Shown here piece by piece: positions 6,136 through 9,082 of a stretch of 9,082 bases of DNA. This DNA comes from Candidatus Methylomirabilota bacterium (GTDB taxonomy: Bacteria; Methylomirabilota; Methylomirabilia; Methylomirabilales; Methylomirabilaceae), in NCBI GenBank assembly GCA_016200385.1, contig JACQEV010000099.1:1-9082 (forward strand), read 5' to 3'. Both the position numbers and the translations under genes were made by a program. Every line of letters begins with the position of its first letter. The first letter of the stretch is position 1. Below the pieces are notes generated by a model that ran no database searches, was not told the DNA's origin, and was given only the letters and a program-made list of their open reading frames with translations.

Positions 6136-6273
6136 ATGGTGAAGAAGATTGCAGCGATGCTTCTGGCCCTGTCGTTCATCGGGCTCCTGGCGATGTCGTC
6201 CGATGCCTTGGCGAAGCGCCGGTGCCCGCCTGGCACCGATGACAACGGAACCAACATCTGCGTCCCGAAGTAA
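6136..6273 (+). CDS. 45-residue secreted peptide precursor with two cysteines
   Basis: ATG at 6136-6138 starts a 45-residue product made of a signal peptide (MVKK, then IAAMLLALSFIGLLAMSSDA, cleavage probably after ALA) and a very short mature segment, KRRCPPGTDDNGTNICVPK. Cys30 and Cys42 are placed for a 12-residue disulphide loop, and the mature end is basic. The ribosome site AGGGAGGTG (6121-6129), six bases before the ATG, is one of the strongest in the window, which argues for real and abundant translation. It follows the 144-residue exported protein, with which it shares the pattern of a signal peptide followed by arginine- or lysine-rich residues and cysteines, and it precedes a strong terminator. 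The function is unknown: a signal, an inhibitor, an envelope peptide or a metal-binding peptide are all open. Confidence 0.72.
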   Translation: MVKKIAAMLLALSFIGLLAMSSDALAKRRCPPGTDDNGTNICVPK

Positions 6274-6304
6274 CCAGGATACACTCGTATTAGAAAGTGG
6301 TTAA

Positions 6305-6345
6305 GGAGGGAGTATGGAAGTTCCCATACTCCCTCCCTCCCTTTT
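6305..6345 (+). terminator. intrinsic terminator of the sigma-54 operon
   Basis: GGAGGGAGTATGG (6305-6317) and CCATACTCCCTCC (6324-6336) form a perfect 13-bp stem around the 6-base loop AAGTTC, followed by CTCCC and TTTT at 6342-6345. The stem is very strong, while the T-run is short and displaced by five bases. Placed 32 bases after the small-peptide stop, it should separate the exported-protein operon from the two-component genes. Confidence 0.75.
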
Positions 6346-6408
6346 AGTGAGTGTGTTTGTTATCTCGACAGGATCGGAGGTTAGGGGATTCCGGCGCGCC
6401 ACATGTGT

Positions 6409-6437
6409 TTGACAGGAGTACCGGGAAATGCTAGCGT
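6409..6437 (+). promoter_or_regulatory. sigma-70-type promoter for the two-component genes
   Basis: A perfect TTGACA (6409-6414) is followed after 17 bases by TAGCGT (6432-6437), preceded by TG-C as in extended -10 promoters. The predicted start of transcription is near 6444. The perfect palindrome CACATGTG (6400-6407) directly upstream of the -35 box could be a regulator site. This would give the kinase and regulator expression independent of sigma-54. Confidence 0.6.
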
Positions 6438-6472
6438 GACGTACAATATTTCGCTCATTGACGGTTCTGATA

Positions 6473-7897
6473 ATGACAAACGCTGCGGTCATCTCCAACA
6501 CTCCAAAGGAATTCAGCCTCACCAGGCGATTCGCCCTCCTTAGTTTTATTTGCATCGGTGTTCTGACGGTCGCCCTCTGGATGATCGTGTCACGCTACCT
6601 GACCAAGGAGACGCTGGACCGTGAGTGGGAAACCACGGCGAAGTTTGTCAGGACGGAGGTCAGGTATCATATCACCCCGGAGGATTTCAAGGCGCGAGAT
6701 CTCCGCGCCGTGGCCCAGAAGTTCGAGCAGTTGCATCGACAGATCACCATGATGCCGGACATTGCGAGAATCAAAGTCTACAATTCCCAGGGCGTGATCA
6801 TCTGGTCCGACGAACAACGTCTGGTCGGGTCCGCGTTCCCCGATAATCCCGAGCTCAAAGAGGCCCTCCGTGGCCAGGTCGAGGCCGAAGTGAGCCCGGT
6901 CACTAAAGGGGAGAATGTGTATGAGCGGGGCTCCTTCCGGAACCTGGTGGAAGTGTATGTCCCGATCTTCTCGGAAGACGGGAGAGAGGTCATCGGGGTT
7001 ATCGAAACGTACAGGTCGGCCGACGCCCTTTTCCGGGACATCCAGCGGGCGAGGTTCATGGTACTGCTCGTCGCGTCGCTCGGGGGAGTATTGCTGTACC
7101 TCTCATTGTTCGCCATCGTCAGGCGCGCCTCAAGGAAGATCGACGAACAGCAGAGAAACCTCCTGACGATGCAGTCCGAGTTGGTCGCGTCGCAGCGGAT
7201 GGCGGCAATCGGGGAGATGGCCGCGGCGGTCGCCCATGGGATCGGGAACCCCCTTTCCTCAATTCGGGCGGCAGCGCAGCTTGCGAAGCTTGAATGCGCG
7301 GAGGAAAGCGGATGTGATCAGTTTCAAAAAAACCAAGGGAATTTGCAGAATATCATCCAGGAAGTCGATCGTGTGCAAAGGCGGATTCGCGGTCTCCTAT
7401 ATTTTGTACGTCCCCTCGAGCCGCGCCCCTCGCCGGTGGACATCAATCGCCTCTTACAGGATACGGTCCAAGCCACGCGTGCCCGTTTTGACGAGGCCGG
7501 TGTCACGGCGCAGTTGGAATTGGATCCGAACCTACCGAAGGCGCTCCTTGATCCATATCATCTTGAGCAGGTCTTCCTGGGGGTCCTTTCAAATGCGATC
7601 GAGGCGACCCCGCCGGGTGGAACGGTCACCGTCAGGACCGAAGCGGCCCCCTTATGGGTGACCTCTCACGGCGTCCGTGTGTCGATCGAGGACGCTGGCG
7701 AGGGGATCCCTCTCGAGAACCGTGAGCGAGTGTTCGAGCCGTTTTTCACCACGAAGCCCCAGGGAACAGGGCTCGGACTGCCTCTCGCGAAAAGGTTCGT
7801 CGAGAAAAACGGCGGGGCCATCGCCATCTCGGAGGGATCGAAGGGAGGGGCGCGGGTGGAGATCACCTTGCCGATCTCGGGCCCGAATAAAGGGTGA
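6473..7897 (+). CDS. membrane sensor histidine kinase, NtrB/PilS-like
   Basis: The 474-residue product has TM1 at about 21-41, a periplasmic sensor region of about 150 residues that looks PAS/Cache-like (RIKVYNSQGVIIWSDEQRLVG, 99-119), TM2 at about 194-216, then HisKA and HATPase domains. The H-box reads AAAVAHGIGNPLSS with phosphorylated His255, the N-box VLSNAIEAT (371-379), G1 EDAGEGIP (406-413), F-box FEPFFTTK (421-428) and G2 GTGLGLPLAK (431-440), so the ATP-binding core is complete. The residue after His255 is glycine where most kinases have glutamate or aspartate. The kinase should phosphorylate the regulator encoded one base after its stop. ATG 6473 is preferred over the TTG at 6458; neither has a Shine-Dalgarno sequence. 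The ligand is unknown; its sensor faces the compartment to which the two upstream proteins are exported. Confidence 0.88.
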   Translation: MTNAAVISNTPKEFSLTRRFALLSFICIGVLTVALWMIVSRYLTKETLDREWETTAKFVRTEVRYHITPEDFKARDLRAVAQKFEQLHRQITMMPDIARIKVYNSQGVIIWSDEQRLVGSAFPDNPELKEALRGQVEAEVSPVTKGENVYERGSFRNLVEVYVPIFSEDGREVIGVIETYRSADALFRDIQRARFMVLLVASLGGVLLYLSLFAIVRRASRKIDEQQRNLLTMQSELVASQRMAAIGEMAAAVAHGIGNPLSSIRAAAQLAKLECAEESGCDQFQKNQGNLQNIIQEVDRVQRRIRGLLYFVRPLEPRPSPVDINRLLQDTVQATRARFDEAGVTAQLELDPNLPKALLDPYHLEQVFLGVLSNAIEATPPGGTVTVRTEAAPLWVTSHGVRVSIEDAGEGIPLENRERVFEPFFTTKPQGTGLGLPLAKRFVEKNGGAIAISEGSKGGARVEITLPISGPNKG

Positions 7898-7898
7898 C

Positions 7899-9082
7899 AT
7901 GTTCAACAGCGTATTCATCGTGGATGACGAACAGGTCCTGGCGAAGGCGATCGCCGATTTCCTCGGCCGCCACCGCTATGTCGTGAGCCTCACCACGACC
8001 GGCGAAGAAGCCCTCCGGACGATCGACAAGGAGCCCCCCGACGTCGTCCTCCTGGACTATCGGCTTCCCCGGATGGATGGGTTGAACGTTCTACGAAAGA
8101 TCAAGGAAACCCGCCCGGAGATCGAAGTGATCATGATGACGGCACACGGCTCGGTCGAGGGGGCCGTGGAGGCCATGAAGCTTGGCGCCTTTGACTATAT
8201 CAGCAAACCGATCGATCTCGAGGAGCTCCGCCTCGTCGTGGAGAAGGCGTTCGAGTCTCTGCGTCAAGGTCATGAACTCGACTACCTCCGCTCTCGGGCC
8301 GACAAGGAGAACCCCTCGCACGCGATCATCGGAGAGTCCGAGCCGATGCGGCGATTGCAGACCCTGATCGACCAGATCTCATCCATCGAAACTGACTCGG
8401 GGCGGGGGGCGCCGGCGATCCTGCTCACCGGGGAGACAGGGACCGGAAAGGAACTGGTGGCGCGGGCGATCCATCACAAGAGCCGCCGCAACCAGGGCCC
8501 GTTTGTCGAAATCAATTGCGCGGCGATTCCATCGACCCTCCTCGAAGCGGAACTCTTCGGATATGAGAAGGGCGCCTTTACCGATGCGAAGGCCCTAAAA
8601 ATCGGGCTTTTCGAGGCGGCAGACGGTGGAACCCTGTTTCTGGACGAGATCGGGTCGATGGAGTTGAATCTTCAGGCCAAACTCTTGAAGGCAATCGACG
8701 AGAAGTCGGTGAGACGGCTGGGGAGCCTGAGGAGCCGGCAATTCGATGTGATGCTTGTAGCGGCAACGAACCAGCTCCTCGAGCGCGCGATGCAAGATCG
8801 GACCTTCAGGGAGGACCTCTACTACCGGCTCAAGGTCCTCACAGTCCATCTCCCTCCGCTCCGGGAGCGGGGCAACGACCCCGTCCTCCTTGCCGAGCAT
8901 TTCGTTCAACTGCACGCCAGACGCTACAACCGGGGGGACAAGCAATTGAGCGAGGCGGCAAAAATAGCCATTGCAAGATACAACTGGCCAGGAAACGTCC
9001 GGGAGCTCGCCAACGTGATTGAGCGGGCGGTCCTCCTGAAAGCCGGGAAGACCATCGACCCCGATGACTTAGGGTTGGGCCC
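7899..9082 (+). CDS. NtrC-family sigma-54-dependent response regulator (3' end beyond window)
   Basis: The frame from ATG 7899 is open to the window end, giving 394 residues. The receiver domain (1-120) has the acidic pair Asp9-Asp10, the phosphorylated Asp53 in LLDYRLPRMDG, Thr81 and Lys103 in SKP. The AAA+ sigma-54 interaction domain (about 142-385) has Walker A GETGTGKE (178-185), the sigma-54 contact loop GAFTDA (225-230, a variant of GAFTGA), Walker B GTLFLDEI (244-251), FREDLYYRL (303-311) and WPGNVREL (363-370). The C-terminal Fis-type DNA-binding domain must lie beyond 9082. Phosphorylation by the adjacent kinase should assemble the ring that opens sigma-54 promoters, most simply the one at 5580-5595. 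The start is separated by one base from the kinase stop, indicating translational coupling. The gene is intact as far as seen. Confidence 0.92.
   Translation, partial: MFNSVFIVDDEQVLAKAIADFLGRHRYVVSLTTTGEEALRTIDKEPPDVVLLDYRLPRMDGLNVLRKIKETRPEIEVIMMTAHGSVEGAVEAMKLGAFDYISKPIDLEELRLVVEKAFESLRQGHELDYLRSRADKENPSHAIIGESEPMRRLQTLIDQISSIETDSGRGAPAILLTGETGTGKELVARAIHHKSRRNQGPFVEINCAAIPSTLLEAELFGYEKGAFTDAKALKIGLFEAADGGTLFLDEIGSMELNLQAKLLKAIDEKSVRRLGSLRSRQFDVMLVAATNQLLERAMQDRTFREDLYYRLKVLTVHLPPLRERGNDPVLLAEHFVQLHARRYNRGDKQLSEAAKIAIARYNWPGNVRELANVIERAVLLKAGKTIDPDDLGLG

Overview
The window reads as GC-rich chromosomal DNA from a Gram-negative, probably environmental bacterium. It has high G/C at third codon positions, a sigma-54 promoter, an NtrC-type activator, Sec signal peptides and toxin-antitoxin genes of kinds common in proteobacteria and in related, mostly uncultivated phyla. 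There is no rRNA, tRNA or housekeeping marker, so I do not name a lineage.

Positions 1-1461 (all minus strand) form a worn accessory region. From right to left it holds a VOC/glyoxalase gene with an in-frame TGA, a HigB-like toxin with an early TGA and a probable internal deletion, an intact HigA-like antitoxin, a well-formed integron attC site (417-483), a BrnT-like toxin with a +1 frameshift, and the first 36 codons of its antitoxin, cut by the window edge. Gene order and attC orientation fit two gene cassettes read on the minus strand, so this looks like a decaying stretch of a chromosomal cassette array or an attC cluster without an integrase. No integrase is visible.

Positions 1563-2771 (minus) hold a complete AAA_14/DUF4143 ATPase. 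A TATAAT box only six bases before its ATG and a perfect 12-bp inverted repeat around that promoter suggest a leaderless, possibly self-controlled transcript. Positions 2824-3190 hold a dispersed-repeat-like element and a startless open frame that looks like a gene remnant.

Positions 3192-4982 (minus) are a probable two-gene operon: an exported M6-like metalloprotease relative whose HExxH motif reads HDLLH, then a DUF985 cupin. Positions 5158-5307 (minus) hold a 49-residue ORF with a good ribosome site.

Positions 5368-9082 (plus) are the most coherent part. A consensus sigma-54 promoter (5580-5595) precedes two exported proteins of unknown function, one of 144 residues with two cysteines and one of only 45 residues whose mature part is about 19 residues with two cysteines. 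A 13-bp hairpin terminator follows. Next, from its own sigma-70-like promoter, come a membrane sensor histidine kinase and, one base later, an NtrC-family response regulator that runs off the window. The layout suggests that the two-component pair switches on the sigma-54 promoter of the small exported proteins. That link is inferred from position and promoter class and is not shown by the sequence.
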